A stretch of 64,000 bases of DNA from Pseudochrobactrum kiredjianiae (GTDB lineage Bacteria > Pseudomonadota > Alphaproteobacteria > Rhizobiales > Rhizobiaceae). The position numbers were made by a program, and so were the translations under genes. How positions within the stretch are numbered: position 1 is the first letter of the stretch; every line of letters starts with the position of its first letter. The stretch lies in the NCBI RefSeq assembly GCF_030362795.1, contig NZ_JAUCBM010000001.1, forward strand, positions 992,001-1,056,000. The letters run 5' to 3'. The notes below the pieces were generated by a model. That model saw only the letters and a program-made list of their open reading frames with translations, made no database searches and was not told the origin of the DNA. This document shows positions 48,031 to 57,066 of this stretch, piece by piece.

Positions 48031-48372
48031 TCAGCGCTGTTTCTGCTGCTGAACAATGCCGTAAAGATTGGTGCAACGGGTACCGGAACGGCAATAAGCC
48101 AGAATTGGAGTTGGTGCATTTTCCACAGCTGCGGCCATCTCATCCAGATTTTCCTGTGTGATCTGACCGCCCGCTACAGGAATGAAATAGGTTTGCAGAC
48201 CCGCAGCTGTTGCAGCCTGTGCAACGGCATCATAGAGCGGTTGGCCGTCGGATTCATGATCCGGACGGTTGCAGATCAGGGTTTTGAAGCCCTGTGCCAC
48301 AACTCCGGCAATATCTTCCGGTGCCAGCTGGCCGGTAACAGCAAAATTTTCATCAATCAGACGAATGTCCAT
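48031..48372 (-). CDS. DUF442 / TIGR01244 family phosphatase-like protein
   Basis: 113 residues from ATG 48372, preceded by GAGG nine bases upstream. The fold is of the dual-specificity phosphatase type, with the P-loop CRSGTR (ILAYCRSGTRCTNLYGIV) containing cysteine and arginine, and the general region FKTLICNRPDHESDGQP. The same domain is fused to the persulfide dioxygenase-like Blh protein in rhizobia and other bacteria, where it is linked to sulfide handling. As a stand-alone protein here its substrate is unknown. First gene of the leftward group with mutL. Confidence 0.88.
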   Translation of the reverse strand: MDIRLIDENFAVTGQLAPEDIAGVVAQGFKTLICNRPDHESDGQPLYDAVAQAATAAGLQTYFIPVAGGQITQENLDEMAAAVENAPTPILAYCRSGTRCTNLYGIVQQQKQR

Positions 48373-48581
48373 AAGTCAGAACCTCTTTGGTGGATTTGTT
48401 ATTCAGAATATACCATCGTGATGCGCTTACCACCCCGAAAACGTTTATTGCCTGTTGAAACTACCATGCAAGAACGGAAACATCTTCTGACCGGCGATAT
48501 TATTAAGTGCCGTATAAGCGCTGGTATATGCTTTCAGTAAAAGCATATAGTTATGCTGTGATGGGGATGGAAGGGAAAACC

Positions 48582-49445
48582 ATGGATAAAACCTGTAGCC
48601 TTGAGAGAGACGGCGCGGATATACCGCCTGCCACGTCTGAGGTCAGTAATATTATCCGCCGTCAGGGCAGGCTGAAAGCCTCGCACCGGCAGGTCGCGGA
48701 AGAGGTGCCGGTGGCTTTTTCCTATGGCGGTACTACCCATGCGGTGATGATGGCCAGCCCGCAGGATATTGAAGATTTTGCTGTTGGGTTCAGCCTCTGT
48801 GAGGGCATCATTGCACAGGCCGCAGAAATTGAAGCGATGGCGATTCAGAGTTTTCCTGCCGGTATTGATGTGCAGATACAATTATCCGATCAGCAGCGCG
48901 ATGCACTGACTGCCCGTCGCAGGCATATGGCGGGGCCAGTTGGTTGCGGCCTATGCGGCATTGAATCAATCACCGAGGCAGTACGGGAGTTTCCGCCGGT
49001 TGCGGATAGCGAGTTTACACTGCGCTCTGAGCAGATTGTGCAAGCGGCTGAGCAGATGTGGAATTTGCAGGTCTTGCATCGTGCGACCGGAGCCGTTCAT
49101 GCGGCCGGTTATTATCAGGCGCGTCAGCGTGATGGCGAAATACTGGCCGTGCGCGAAGATGTCGGGCGGCATAATGCGCTGGACAAGCTCGCAGGTTTTT
49201 TGCTGCGCGGCGAGGGCAAAGCTGAAGGCGCTAATCCTGCACGCGGTGCTGTGGTTGTCACCAGTCGCGTCTCATTGGAAATGGTGCAAAAAACTGCGGC
49301 TATCCGCTCACCGGTCATCTTGGCGATTTCTGCGCCGACTGCTCTGGCGATCCGCACGGCTGAAGCGCTGAATATTACGCTGGTTGCGCTGGTGCGCGGT
49401 GCGGAGTTTGACGTTTATACGCATCCGCACAGGATTGTGGAGTAA
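48582..49445 (+). CDS. fdhD: Formate dehydrogenase accessory sulfurtransferase FdhD
   Basis: Transfers sulfur from IscS to the molybdenum cofactor of formate dehydrogenase. 287 residues from ATG 48582, chosen because GGAAGGG lies six bases upstream; several upstream ATGs are in frame but poorly placed. The active-site loop is GPVGCGLCGIES with C122 and C125. Other blocks are EEVPVAFSYGGTTHAVMM, DVGRHNALDKLAGFLL and VTSRVSLEMVQKTAAI. No formate dehydrogenase structural gene is in the window; the formaldehyde dehydrogenase at 61716 would supply formate. Confidence 0.95.
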   Translation: MDKTCSLERDGADIPPATSEVSNIIRRQGRLKASHRQVAEEVPVAFSYGGTTHAVMMASPQDIEDFAVGFSLCEGIIAQAAEIEAMAIQSFPAGIDVQIQLSDQQRDALTARRRHMAGPVGCGLCGIESITEAVREFPPVADSEFTLRSEQIVQAAEQMWNLQVLHRATGAVHAAGYYQARQRDGEILAVREDVGRHNALDKLAGFLLRGEGKAEGANPARGAVVVTSRVSLEMVQKTAAIRSPVILAISAPTALAIRTAEALNITLVALVRGAEFDVYTHPHRIVE

Positions 49446-49477
49446 AAAGCGGCCTGCGTAAGCAAGCCGCTTTCTTT
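49444..49477. terminator. Terminator between convergent fdhD and ribH2
   Basis: AAAGCGGC pairs with GCCGCTTT over a 12-base loop, with T-rich flank TTTCTTTAATTTT on the plus strand and A/T on the other. Confidence 0.7.
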
Positions 49478-49481
49478 AATT

Positions 49482-49952
49482 TTACGCTTCGATTTTGCTG
49501 TAAGTATTCAAAATCTGTACGGTTGCATGGGCAGCTTCGCGGCCTTTGACCACAAAATGCGCATGGAAGAAATCATGATGCTCTTTGCTGTCATGATAAT
49601 GATGCGGGGTCAGTACAACACTTAAGACCGGCACATCAGTATCCATCTGCGACTGCATCAGGCCTTTGATTACGGCATCGGAAACGAAGTCATGGCGATA
49701 AATGCCGCCATCGACAACAAAACCTGCTGCAACAACAGCGGCATATTTGCCTGTGCCAGCCAGCGTGCGGGCAAGCAGCGGTGCTTCAAACACACCCGGC
49801 ACGTCAAAAACTTCAACGGCAATGCCGTTATTAGTCAGTTTAGCCAGTTCTTCAATATAGGATTTGCGTGCTTCATCCACGATATCGGCGTGCCAGCGCG
49901 CCTGAATGAATGCAACTTTGAGGGAAGATGGGTTGGTCAAGCTCTGGTTCAT
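49482..49952 (-). CDS. ribH2: 6,7-dimethyl-8-ribityllumazine synthase, type II
   Basis: Condenses the pyrimidine and butanone phosphate precursors to lumazine, the penultimate step of riboflavin synthesis. 156 residues. KVAFIQARWHADIVDEARKS, then DVPGVFEAPLLARTLA, GGIYRHDFVSDAVIKG and VVLTPHHYHDSKEHHDFFHA are very close to the Brucella RibH2 pattern, whose enzyme is a decamer and a major antigen. It is not in a rib operon; an FMN riboswitch precedes it. MNQS at 49952 is the natural start. Confidence 0.95.
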   Translation of the reverse strand: MNQSLTNPSSLKVAFIQARWHADIVDEARKSYIEELAKLTNNGIAVEVFDVPGVFEAPLLARTLAGTGKYAAVVAAGFVVDGGIYRHDFVSDAVIKGLMQSQMDTDVPVLSVVLTPHHYHDSKEHHDFFHAHFVVKGREAAHATVQILNTYSKIEA

Positions 49953-50041
49953 AGTTTCATCTCTTGATACTAGAATCAGGGCGCAAATTCACAAATAGAC
50001 AGATCACACGCGCAATACGTGTGCCGTTTAACCGTGTCTTT

Positions 50042-50186
50042 GCTCTCTTTCATCCGGACTATACCGTCGGCTCCGGCATCGCACCGGATCTGCTGACTCT
50101 GAATAAAAGGCTTATTCAGACGCTCGCGGGCTCAAAGAGTTTCCTCTTCATACCGCCGGTGGGGAATCGCACCCCGCCCCGAGAAC
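50042..50186 (-). ncRNA. FMN riboswitch (RFN element) upstream of ribH2
   Basis: On the minus strand the conserved RFN blocks occur in order: GGGCGGGGTGCGATTCCCCA, CCGGCGGTA, GAGCCCGCGAGCG, a variable hairpin (CTGAATAAGCCTTTATTCAG), GTCAGCAGATCCGGTGCGAT, GCCGGAGCCGACGGTATAGT and CCGGATGAAAGAGAGC. A further stem CACACG/CGTGTG (50005-50023) lies between it and ribH2 and may belong to the expression platform. FMN binding should reduce ribH2 expression. Confidence 0.96.
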
Positions 50187-50190
50187 AACA

Positions 50191-50235
50191 TCGCGCACTA
50201 TTGCGCGACGCAACTTTCATACAATCAGTTGTATG
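50191..50235. repeat. Two small inverted repeats upstream of the FMN riboswitch
   Basis: TCGCGCA-CTAT-TGCGCGA (50191-50208) and CATACAA-TCAG-TTGTATG (50218-50235) lie just upstream of the aptamer. The second has operator-like symmetry, and the first would sit at the 5' end of the leader. No function can be assigned. Confidence 0.35.
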
Positions 50236-50454
50236 AGAAGTCGAGTGGACAATGCGTTTCTGTTTTGCATAGTAATCTTGTCTGACGATCGGGCAAATGA
50301 TAAGAAGCAGCGTCTAATCAGGAGATTTATGCGCAGCAACTCAGTGTGAATATTTTACCAGCGGCCTTTTTAAAAAAGAGCTGATGGTTGAGTTGCGCCA
50401 TTTTGTAAGTGGCATCGCGGCGCATATTAAACGTCTCAATGGACAAAAACTATC

Positions 50455-50904
50455 ATGATACAGATACATAATGAAATTCGCCCGATCCGTGATGAGGATA
50501 CGGAAACTCTGGTCAATATCTGGCTGGAGGCTTCACGCTTCGCCCATGGTTTTCTGGGTGAAGAACGCCTGCAACTCCAATCGGAGCAGGTGCGGGACAT
50601 TTACCTGAAGCAGGCAGAAAACTGGGTCATTATCCATGACGGGAAACCAGCTGGTTTTATCGGTCTGGTGGGGCAGTTTATTGGCGGGCTTTTTATTGAT
50701 CCGCACATTCATGGCAAAGGCCTTGGTCGCCAATTGCTGGTTCATGCGCTGGATTTAAAAAAGTCGCTGGAATTAGAAGTCTATGCCCTGAATACACAGG
50801 CGCATGGTTTCTATCTGCGGAACGGTTTTGTGGAAATCGCACGTTTTGCTGAGGACGATGAAGGACTGCCTTTTGCCGTCATTCATATGCGCCGTGATGC
50901 ATAA
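50455..50904 (+). CDS. GNAT-family N-acetyltransferase
   Basis: 149 residues. NEIRPIRDEDTETLVNIWLE is the first strand-helix unit. GGLFIDPHIHGKGLGRQLLV holds the acetyl-CoA-binding motif (HGKGLGR), and LEVYALNTQAHGFYLRNGFV is the standard C-terminal segment. Overall pattern like YjdJ/YafP-type acetyltransferases; substrate unknown. It stands alone with its own terminator; no clear ribosome binding site is visible before the ATG (GGACAAAAACTATC). Confidence 0.9.
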   Translation: MIQIHNEIRPIRDEDTETLVNIWLEASRFAHGFLGEERLQLQSEQVRDIYLKQAENWVIIHDGKPAGFIGLVGQFIGGLFIDPHIHGKGLGRQLLVHALDLKKSLELEVYALNTQAHGFYLRNGFVEIARFAEDDEGLPFAVIHMRRDA

Positions 50905-50910
50905 TCAATA

Positions 50911-50946
50911 AAAAAGGTTTGCCGGAACACTTCCGGCAGACCTTTT
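50911..50946 (+). terminator. Terminator of the GNAT gene
   Basis: AAAAGGTTTGCCGGAA pairs with TTCCGGCAGACCTTTT over a CAC loop (one mismatch), with a T run; also usable from the minus strand for the short gene at 51045. Confidence 0.85.
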
Positions 50947-51044
50947 GTAAAATCTGCGATATGGGAAATCATCCCATTTTAAACAGGCTATAAATCATTA
51001 TCGCTTCGCTGCTTATCAGCAGACGTGCTCAATTGCAGAGATGA

Positions 51045-51146
51045 TTATGGCAGGAAGTCCAGCCCGACAACACTGATGGCGATAGCCGTGTTCAGCGTGA
51101 TAATCATCATAGTATAAAGTATTGCGCTTTTGGTGATCTCAGTCAT
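51045..51146 (-). CDS. Short membrane peptide, 33 residues, unknown function
   Basis: ATG 51146-51144 to TAA 51047-51045. On the minus strand it is preceded by GAGGTGTGAG, so GAGGT is about six bases from the ATG. MTEITKSA is followed by a hydrophobic segment of about 20 residues (ILYTMMIITLNTAIAISVVG), then LDFLP. It reads as a single-pass inner membrane micro-protein. The strand, binding site and hydrophobic design argue for a real gene. It has no near neighbour on its strand; the terminator at 50911-50946 could end its transcript. Confidence 0.5.
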   Translation of the reverse strand: MTEITKSAILYTMMIITLNTAIAISVVGLDFLP

Positions 51147-51184
51147 CTCACACCTCTACGCATCGGCCCCTTATCGATGCTCTG

Positions 51185-51253
51185 CTGGAGCATGCCGCAG
51201 CAAAATAAATTCATTTAGCGTCTGCGAACATGCGACAATATAAAAATCTAAAG
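51185..51253 (-). repeat. R-C palindromic element, copy 2 (inverted, diverged)
   Basis: Read on the minus strand it contains ATTGTCGCATGTTCGC, then AAATGAATT and GGCATGCTCCA, matching 10930-10996 block by block. A CtrA or promoter role is not apparent. Confidence 0.5.
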
Positions 51254-51637
51254 CCAGTCTGTTGGGTACAATTTATTGCGACACGCTTTAGGTTCTGTTT
51301 ACTCACCAAATGTAACAGCGTGTAACCGAGCATGCAACCCGAAAGCGCTGATTAATCGCTCAAAAGACGCCCGTTAGTGTCATCCAACCCTTGTTTTGCG
51401 GGTTTTTAAATGGTTTTTCATGTGAGGTGCTTTTATAATTGTCTCATCACAATCCATTGTTTTTTAAGCCGAAATTTACCATGAGTGCACATCTTTTGTT
51501 GCCCGTGTTAAGTTTGTGACCGTTAAATCGCACCTCTCAAAAAACTTTGCAGGCACGGTCATTTCTACGTGTAATCCGGTCAGGCTGGGTTATATAATGT
51601 TTGAAATATAAGATATCTGGCATTTAGGATTCGTATT
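51254..51637. other. Gene-free stretch upstream of the MFS gene
   Basis: 384 bases without a supportable gene. A short CTAAAGCG-type sequence near 51280 could be another R-B/R-C remnant. Presumably it contains the promoter of the MFS gene. Confidence 0.3.
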
Positions 51638-53056
51638 GTGAATCGTATTATTCCGCTGGTTTTGGCTGTCGCGCTTTTTATGGAACAGATGGATTCGAAT
51701 GTGATTTCGACATCTCTGGCTGCCATTGCAAGAGATATCGGTACCAGCCCCATTGCTCTGAAATTGGCTCTTACGTCTTATCTTGTTTCACTGGCCGTGT
51801 TTATTCCGGTAAGCGGCTGGATGGCGGATCGGTATGGTGCGCGCAATGTGTTTCGTGCGGCAATCGCCGTTTTCGTTATCGGGTCTGTGGCCTGCGCGGC
51901 ATCCAACTCTCTGATGAGTTTTGTAGTTGCCCGTTTCCTGCAAGGGGCAGGCGGGGCAATGATGACGCCGGTTGGTCGTCTGGTTTTGCTGCGCTCGACA
52001 CCGCGTAATCAACTGGTCAACGCTATGGCATGGCTGGCAATCCCGAGCATGGTGGGGCCCTTGGTTGGCCCTCCCGTTGGAGGTTTCATCACGACCTATT
52101 TTAGCTGGCACTGGATCTTCCTGATCAATGTGCCGATTGGTCTGGCCGGGATTTGGTTTGCAACCAAATATCTGCCGGTGCTGGATGTGCCAATGCCGCG
52201 CAAACTCGATGTAACCGGTTTCATCTTGTCAGGTCTGGCAATGTCCGGCGTGGTGTTCGGCCTCTCTGTCGTCAGTCTTCCGGCACTGCCGCCAGCGATT
52301 GGTATTATTACATTGTCTGTCGGTGTGATTTCGACGGTACTTTATATTCGTCATGCAAAACGGGTTGAAAATCCGCTGCTGGATCTATCGCTGTTTAAGA
52401 ATGATGTATTCCGTATATCTGTTACCGGCGGCAGTCTGTTCCGCTTAGGTATCGGTGCAATGCCGTTTCTGCTGCCGCTGATGTTGCAGCTGGGTTTCGG
52501 AATGGATCCGTTTCAATCCGGTATGATTACTTTTGTTTCGGCAATCGGCGCGCTGCTGATGAAATTCGGCGCATCGCGGATATTTGCCCGTTTCGGCTTC
52601 CGTACTCTGTTGATGCTCGGATCACTGGCTTCTGCATGTTTTATCATTTTGAACGGCTTCTTCACGCCGCAAACGCCAATGATATTGATCCTGACTGCGC
52701 TGCTCTTTGGCGGCTTTTTGCGCTCAATGTTCTTTACCGGTGTGAATGCGCTAGGTTTTGCCGAAATTCCTGATGATAAAACCAGTCAGGCTACACCGAT
52801 CTCTGCGGTTGCCCAGCAGGTCTCCATCGCGATGGGCGTCGCATTAGCGGGTGTTATTCTGGAGCTGAGCACAATCATTCGTGGCTCCGCATTGCAGATT
52901 GAAGATTTCCACATCGCCTTCTTCGTGGTTGGCGGTATTTCTACTCTGGCATTCTTCTCATTCGTCAAGTTGAAACCGGAGGCAGGGCAGGAGCTTTACG
53001 AGAAGAAATTCGCGCCAAAGCAGAAGAAAATACAAGAAGTCTCGGATGCATTGTGA
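51638..53056 (+). CDS. MFS transporter, DHA2-type drug exporter
   Basis: 472 residues from GTG 51638, with TAGGAT nine bases upstream. MEQMDSNVISTSLAAIARDI near the N-terminus is the helix 1 motif of the DHA2 (EmrB/QacA) group, GWMADRYGARNVFRA is motif A, and ARFLQGAGGAMMTPVGRLVL is motif B. FSWHWIFLINVPIGLAGIWF is the helix 6 region. It is hydrophobic throughout, with 13-14 predicted membrane segments and a charged C-tail (KKFAPKQKKIQEVSDAL). No membrane-fusion partner (EmrA-like) is adjacent. The substrate is unknown. Confidence 0.93.
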   Translation: MNRIIPLVLAVALFMEQMDSNVISTSLAAIARDIGTSPIALKLALTSYLVSLAVFIPVSGWMADRYGARNVFRAAIAVFVIGSVACAASNSLMSFVVARFLQGAGGAMMTPVGRLVLLRSTPRNQLVNAMAWLAIPSMVGPLVGPPVGGFITTYFSWHWIFLINVPIGLAGIWFATKYLPVLDVPMPRKLDVTGFILSGLAMSGVVFGLSVVSLPALPPAIGIITLSVGVISTVLYIRHAKRVENPLLDLSLFKNDVFRISVTGGSLFRLGIGAMPFLLPLMLQLGFGMDPFQSGMITFVSAIGALLMKFGASRIFARFGFRTLLMLGSLASACFIILNGFFTPQTPMILILTALLFGGFLRSMFFTGVNALGFAEIPDDKTSQATPISAVAQQVSIAMGVALAGVILELSTIIRGSALQIEDFHIAFFVVGGISTLAFFSFVKLKPEAGQELYEKKFAPKQKKIQEVSDAL

Positions 53057-53060
53057 AACA

Positions 53061-53089
53061 AAAAAAGCGCGGCTAAACCGTGCTTTTTT
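53061..53089. terminator. Terminator between convergent MFS and rlmE genes
   Basis: AAAAAAGCGCGG pairs with CCGTGCTTTTTT (one G-T) over a CTAAA loop; T runs on both strands. Confidence 0.85.
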
Positions 53090-53108
53090 ATTGAACTTTG
53101 TAGTAATC

Positions 53109-53867
53109 TCACTCGTCGCTGTCGTCGTCCTTGCGGCCTTTGAAATCACGGGCAAGCAAGTAAAGTTCTACGGATTCCGCACGTGATGCGGGTGGTTTGA
53201 CGTGATGCACCGAGCGGAAATTTTTCTTCAGCATGGTCAGCAGGTCATTCTCGGTGCCACCCTGAAAGGTCTTGGTGAGAAAATGACCGCCGGGTTTCAG
53301 CACGGAAACCGCAAAATGCGCAGCGACTTCACACAAATGCGCGGTGCGCAGATGGTCGGTGCGGCGATGGCCGGTGGTTGGTGCTGCCATGTCTGAAATC
53401 ACCAAATCCGGTTCGTCACCAAGCGCTGTCATAATCGCATTTGGCGCGTCATCATCCAGAAAGTCCATTTTCAGCAGGGCAACGCCCGGCAACGGATCAA
53501 CATCGAGATAGTCGATGCCAACGACATGCGGCTGCTCATCATTGGAGCCAACGATTTTCGCTGCAATCTGGCTCCAGCCGCCAGGTGCTGCGCCAAGATC
53601 GATGATCTTCTGGCCTTTTTTCAGGATATTATAGCGCTCATTGATCTCGATCAGCTTATAGGCCGCGCGCGAACGATAGCCGTCTGCTTTAGATTGCTGC
53701 ACATAAGGATCGTTGAGGTGGCGCTCCAGCCAGCGACGCGATGTTTCTTTAATCGTGCCGGCCTTTTTCTTGACGCGCACATGCATGGCGCGTGTGCCTG
53801 CGCCGCCACGGCCGCCGGTGGTGTTTCCGAATTTAGATTTACCGGACTTGCTTCCAGAGCCGCTCAT
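53109..53867 (-). CDS. rlmE: 23S rRNA (uridine-2552-2'-O)-methyltransferase
   Basis: RrmJ/FtsJ homolog that methylates U2552 in 23S rRNA, a late 50S assembly step. 252 residues, with a basic, glycine-rich N-terminal extension of about 40 residues. [14 protein letters not shown] (catalytic lysine), [13 protein letters not shown] (SAM site), [14 protein letters not shown] (catalytic aspartate), [10 protein letters not shown] (lysine) and [15 protein letters not shown] (glutamate) give the K-D-K-E tetrad. Its ATG overlaps the stop of the upstream ppx gene by four bases, so the two are coupled. Confidence 0.96.
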   Translation of the reverse strand: MSGSGSKSGKSKFGNTTGGRGGAGTRAMHVRVKKKAGTIKETSRRWLERHLNDPYVQQSKADGYRSRAAYKLIEINERYNILKKGQKIIDLGAAPGGWSQIAAKIVGSNDEQPHVVGIDYLDVDPLPGVALLKMDFLDDDAPNAIMTALGDEPDLVISDMAAPTTGHRRTDHLRTAHLCEVAAHFAVSVLKPGGHFLTKTFQGGTENDLLTMLKKNFRSVHHVKPPASRAESVELYLLARDFKGRKDDDSDE

Positions 53868-55564
53868 ATCGACTGTCTGCCTTTTATCTGAGTGTCCCTG
53901 CCGGAACCGTTCTTAATATAAGTTTCTTTTGCCTGATGAGGGCGGCGGTGGCGCCATGCGCCATCGCGGGACATCAATTCTGTCAGGATGCCTTCGCGCA
54001 AACCGCGATCGGCAACCAGCAATCTCTCACTTGGCCAGATCTGGCGAATAGCATCCAGAATAGCACAACCCGCCAGAACCAGATCGGCACGGTCTGCACC
54101 GATGCACGGATTGGCGACGCGGGTTTTAAAATCCCATGACAGCAGCTTGGTTGTCATGTCGGTCACATCCTGCGAACCCATCCACATACCGTCTACACGG
54201 CGGCGGTCATAGCGTTCAAGCCCAAGATGAATACCCGCCAGCGTAGTGACGGTGCCGGATGTGCCCAGCAAATGGAAATGCGTGCTTTGTGCCAACTCAC
54301 CTAATTTATGGCGCTCACTGAAATCATTCAGCATAGCAGCAACATACGCAACCATTTCCGCATAATTTTCCGGTGTCACATCACGGCCGCCGAATTTCTC
54401 TGCCAGTGTCACAACACCCACCGGCAAGGAGGTCCATGCGGTAATATGTTCTGCAAGGCGTGAGGAACGACGGCAAGTCACGTCAATGAGGGCGATTTCC
54501 GAAGAGCCGCCACCAATATCGAACAGTACAAGCGCATCGGTTTCGCGGTTGACGAGGGTGCCGCAACCGGAAACTGCCAGACTGGCTTCGGTTTGCCGGT
54601 CGACAATTTCAAGCTCCAGACCTGCTTCTTCGCGCACGCGCTGCAAAAACTCAGGGCCATTGCTAGCCGAGCGGCAGGCTTCAGTTGCGATCAAACGTCT
54701 GCGACGGATATTCTTGCTTTCCAGCTTATCGCGGCAGACTTTCAACGCTTCAATCGCGCGATTCATCGCCGGTTCACTGAGGCGGCCACTGGTGCCGAAC
54801 CCTTCGCCAAGTCGCACAATACGCGAGAAGGAATCAACGACACGGAACTGGCCGGGTCTGCTCGGCGTGGCAATCAGCAAGCGACAATTATTGGTGCCGA
54901 GATCAAGCGCCGCATAAAGTGGTGGCTCATACGCGCGCGGCTGTGCAGCCTGCGGAGCGCGGTGGTCGCCTGCATTATGATGATTGTGATCGGCTTTGGC
55001 TGGCGCTGACCGGTGGTTATGTCTGTGAGTTGTCTGAGCCGCATGTCCGTGTTTAGCGGGCTGCGGCTGGATCGCAGGCTGTGCAGCTGTTGCCGTAACA
55101 GCACCCTGAACAGTGGCTGGATTGTCCTGTGTTTTTTTGCGGCGCGAGCGTCTGCGACGGTTAGAGAGTTTCTTTCCGTTTTTTTGGCCGTTCTTCTGAC
55201 CGCTTTTATTTTCGCCTTTTGGGGTACCGTTACCGGAATTATGATCTGCGCGCGCAGACCTTTGGCCTGTAGCTGTATCGCTGCCAGCAAGATTCCGCTC
55301 AGCAGAAGGAGGTGTCCCTTGTGCACCGGGCAAAACGCCTTCCGCACCACTATTTTTTCCGGCTTTACGCCGGCGGGCACGTTTGCGTTGTTTTTTATCG
55401 AAGCGTCCCGATTCATCTGCCACGGGCTTTGGTGACAATGAGCCGACAGAAGAACGGTTTTGCCGTTGCCCTGTTTTTGGCGGTTCAGGAGAAGCTTGTT
55501 TACTTTCCTTGCCGCCAGACGCCCCGTTGATTGACACCCTTTGGGTGTGCAGATCAGGGTTCAT
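53864..55564 (-). CDS. Ppx/GppA-family phosphatase with long basic N-terminal extension
   Basis: 566 residues. The first ~215 are low in complexity, rich in K, R, N, Q, H and P ([46 protein letters not shown]) and probably disordered. The enzyme part starts at [20 protein letters not shown] (D221), then [14 protein letters not shown] and [20 protein letters not shown]. These are the actin-like ATPase motifs of exopolyphosphatase and pppGpp pyrophosphatase. Either activity is possible. The coupling to rlmE is conserved in alphaproteobacteria. ATG 55564 has AGGA 11 bases upstream. Confidence 0.92.
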   Translation of the reverse strand: MNPDLHTQRVSINGASGGKESKQASPEPPKTGQRQNRSSVGSLSPKPVADESGRFDKKQRKRARRRKAGKNSGAEGVLPGAQGTPPSAERNLAGSDTATGQRSARADHNSGNGTPKGENKSGQKNGQKNGKKLSNRRRRSRRKKTQDNPATVQGAVTATAAQPAIQPQPAKHGHAAQTTHRHNHRSAPAKADHNHHNAGDHRAPQAAQPRAYEPPLYAALDLGTNNCRLLIATPSRPGQFRVVDSFSRIVRLGEGFGTSGRLSEPAMNRAIEALKVCRDKLESKNIRRRRLIATEACRSASNGPEFLQRVREEAGLELEIVDRQTEASLAVSGCGTLVNRETDALVLFDIGGGSSEIALIDVTCRRSSRLAEHITAWTSLPVGVVTLAEKFGGRDVTPENYAEMVAYVAAMLNDFSERHKLGELAQSTHFHLLGTSGTVTTLAGIHLGLERYDRRRVDGMWMGSQDVTDMTTKLLSWDFKTRVANPCIGADRADLVLAGCAILDAIRQIWPSERLLVADRGLREGILTELMSRDGAWRHRRPHQAKETYIKNGSGRDTQIKGRQSI

Positions 55565-55743
55565 CAAATTTTTGTCCTTTTGGCACCGCGCGAACCCCGA
55601 AGGGACGCAGGCATGGTGCAGACTATTTCACGTTGCCCTTAATGTAACAGTCCTTTGTCAATTTACCAAGGGGCGCAAATTACGAAGAGAACGTAGAAAA
55701 TTGTGATTTGTGAAAAAATATATTGAAAACAGTGCAAAGAGGG

Positions 55744-55772
55744 TTTGCATTTGTGAAAATATCAATTATATG
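55744..55772 (+). promoter_or_regulatory. Probable tRNA-Gln promoter
   Basis: TTTGCA (55744-55749) and TATATG (55767-55772) with a 17-base spacer, about 50 bases upstream of the mature tRNA. Confidence 0.4.
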
Positions 55773-55824
55773 ACCACCACGACGCCGCAAGCGTCACCGC
55801 TTCGCTCTCTCAGGGCAGCGTTGC

Positions 55825-55898
55825 TGGGGAATAGTTTAATGGTAGAACGACGGACTCTGACTCCGTTAGTCTTGGTTCGAATCCAGGTTCCCCAGCCA
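55825..55898 (+). tRNA. tRNA-Gln (CTG anticodon)
   Basis: Acceptor TGGGGAA pairs with TTCCCCA. The anticodon stem ACGGA/TCCGT encloses loop CTCTGAC with anticodon CTG, decoding CAG. The T loop is GGTTCGAATCC, the discriminator is G, and CCA is encoded (55896-55898). 74 bases. Confidence 0.97.
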
Positions 55899-56082
55899 AT
55901 CTTTCTTTCATCAGTATAAAATCATCTCAAAAAGAACATCTGGTCGGTTTGCTGGCACTCAGCATGTTGATTTGCATGCTTCATCTATGTTGCATGAGTG
56001 ATTCTGTGCACGCGAATAAGTTTCTGAAAACTCTGATCGCATATAGAATCAGTTTTATTTTCCTGTTTCTGCGACGCAAAAG

Positions 56083-56112
56083 AAAAAAGCTCCGAATGAC
56101 CGGAGCTTTTTC
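56083..56112 (-). terminator. Terminator of the IalB-like gene
   Basis: AAAAAAGCTCCG pairs with CGGAGCTTTTT over a six-base loop; on the minus strand a T run follows, 23 bases past the gene. Confidence 0.88.
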
Positions 56113-56134
56113 GCAGATAAAAATATCAATTTAT

Positions 56135-56686
56135 TTATTTTAACAATTCTCTGGTGCGTTTCAGCGCTGCCGCAAAGCCGTCAAGTGGCACATTGAGTTT
56201 GATCTGATTTCCATCCACAGCCTGAGCGAGTACGGACAGGTTTTGACCTTTGCCTAATGCATCGGCTTTGGCGGAATCAAAATTGACGGGCACAATACAA
56301 CCGGCTGGAAGGCAAGTTGTAAAACCGATCGGTTTATCAGCAGGCAGTTCATCAATTTGCAGGGCGGCACCAGACGCAAGGTTCAGGCCAAACGGCAGGA
56401 CAAATGCCCCTGTTGCGGCGTTTTTATCTGACGGGCTAATTTCGATGGCTAATGCACGTTGACGCTTATCATCCACCTGTTGCTGTGACATGGAGCAGAG
56501 AACTTTTTGGGCTTCTCCCTGTTTTTGAGCAAGGCAGGATACTGTCCAGTTGCCATAGGTTTCTGTGAGAGATGAAGCGCCGCCTGGCAGGCCGGCAGCT
56601 GACCATGCAGCAGTGGCGCTGCCAAGTGTGAGCGCCATACTGATTGTGGCAACAGCACGGAGTATTGGCTGTCTTGATTTGTGCAT
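56135..56686 (-). CDS. Invasion-associated locus B (IalB) family protein, exported
   Basis: 183 residues with a signal peptide (ending near TAAWSA). Mature segments: SLTETYGNWTVSCLAQKQGE, then KVLCSMSQQQVDDKRQRALA, FVLPFGLNLASGAALQIDEL, and CLPAGCIVPVNFDS with a cysteine pair. This is the pattern of the IalB family, named for a Bartonella protein affecting erythrocyte invasion, but it is widespread in free-living alphaproteobacteria where the role is unknown. The four cysteines may form disulfides in the periplasm. A single gene with its own terminator. Confidence 0.9.
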   Translation of the reverse strand: MHKSRQPILRAVATISMALTLGSATAAWSAAGLPGGASSLTETYGNWTVSCLAQKQGEAQKVLCSMSQQQVDDKRQRALAIEISPSDKNAATGAFVLPFGLNLASGAALQIDELPADKPIGFTTCLPAGCIVPVNFDSAKADALGKGQNLSVLAQAVDGNQIKLNVPLDGFAAALKRTRELLK

Positions 56687-57066
56687 TCAAAGGCTCTCCC
56701 TAATTAAGCATTTTCTGTATGATATACATGTTTGAACAAGAACTACAAAATAGTCAGTTTTACGTGATAACACACTGACAATTATATCGTGTTCTGTATT
56801 GGAGGATATAAATTCATCCGGTGTTTTCATTCCATGGCGGCCGGTGTTCTGTAATATATCGTGCGGGATATGCTTGTGCATAGTTGTGCATGCTTGCAAC
56901 GGGTTAAACAAGCCGCTAAATCAGATTCTGATGGGCTGAACTCCGGCCATTTCCTATCCCCTTTATGAATTGCAGAACATTTGTTATTCCTGCATTTCGC
57001 GGGAGCGGGGATGGCTGTGCAGACAGAATGAAATCCCATCCGGTTGGGGAGCCTTGGGAGGGGTTT
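56687..57066. other. Gene-free stretch between ialB-like gene and liv operon
   Basis: 380 bases between divergent genes; both promoters should be here. GTGTTCTGTA occurs twice (56789-56798 and 56844-56853) as a spaced direct repeat; no other structure noticed. Confidence 0.35.
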
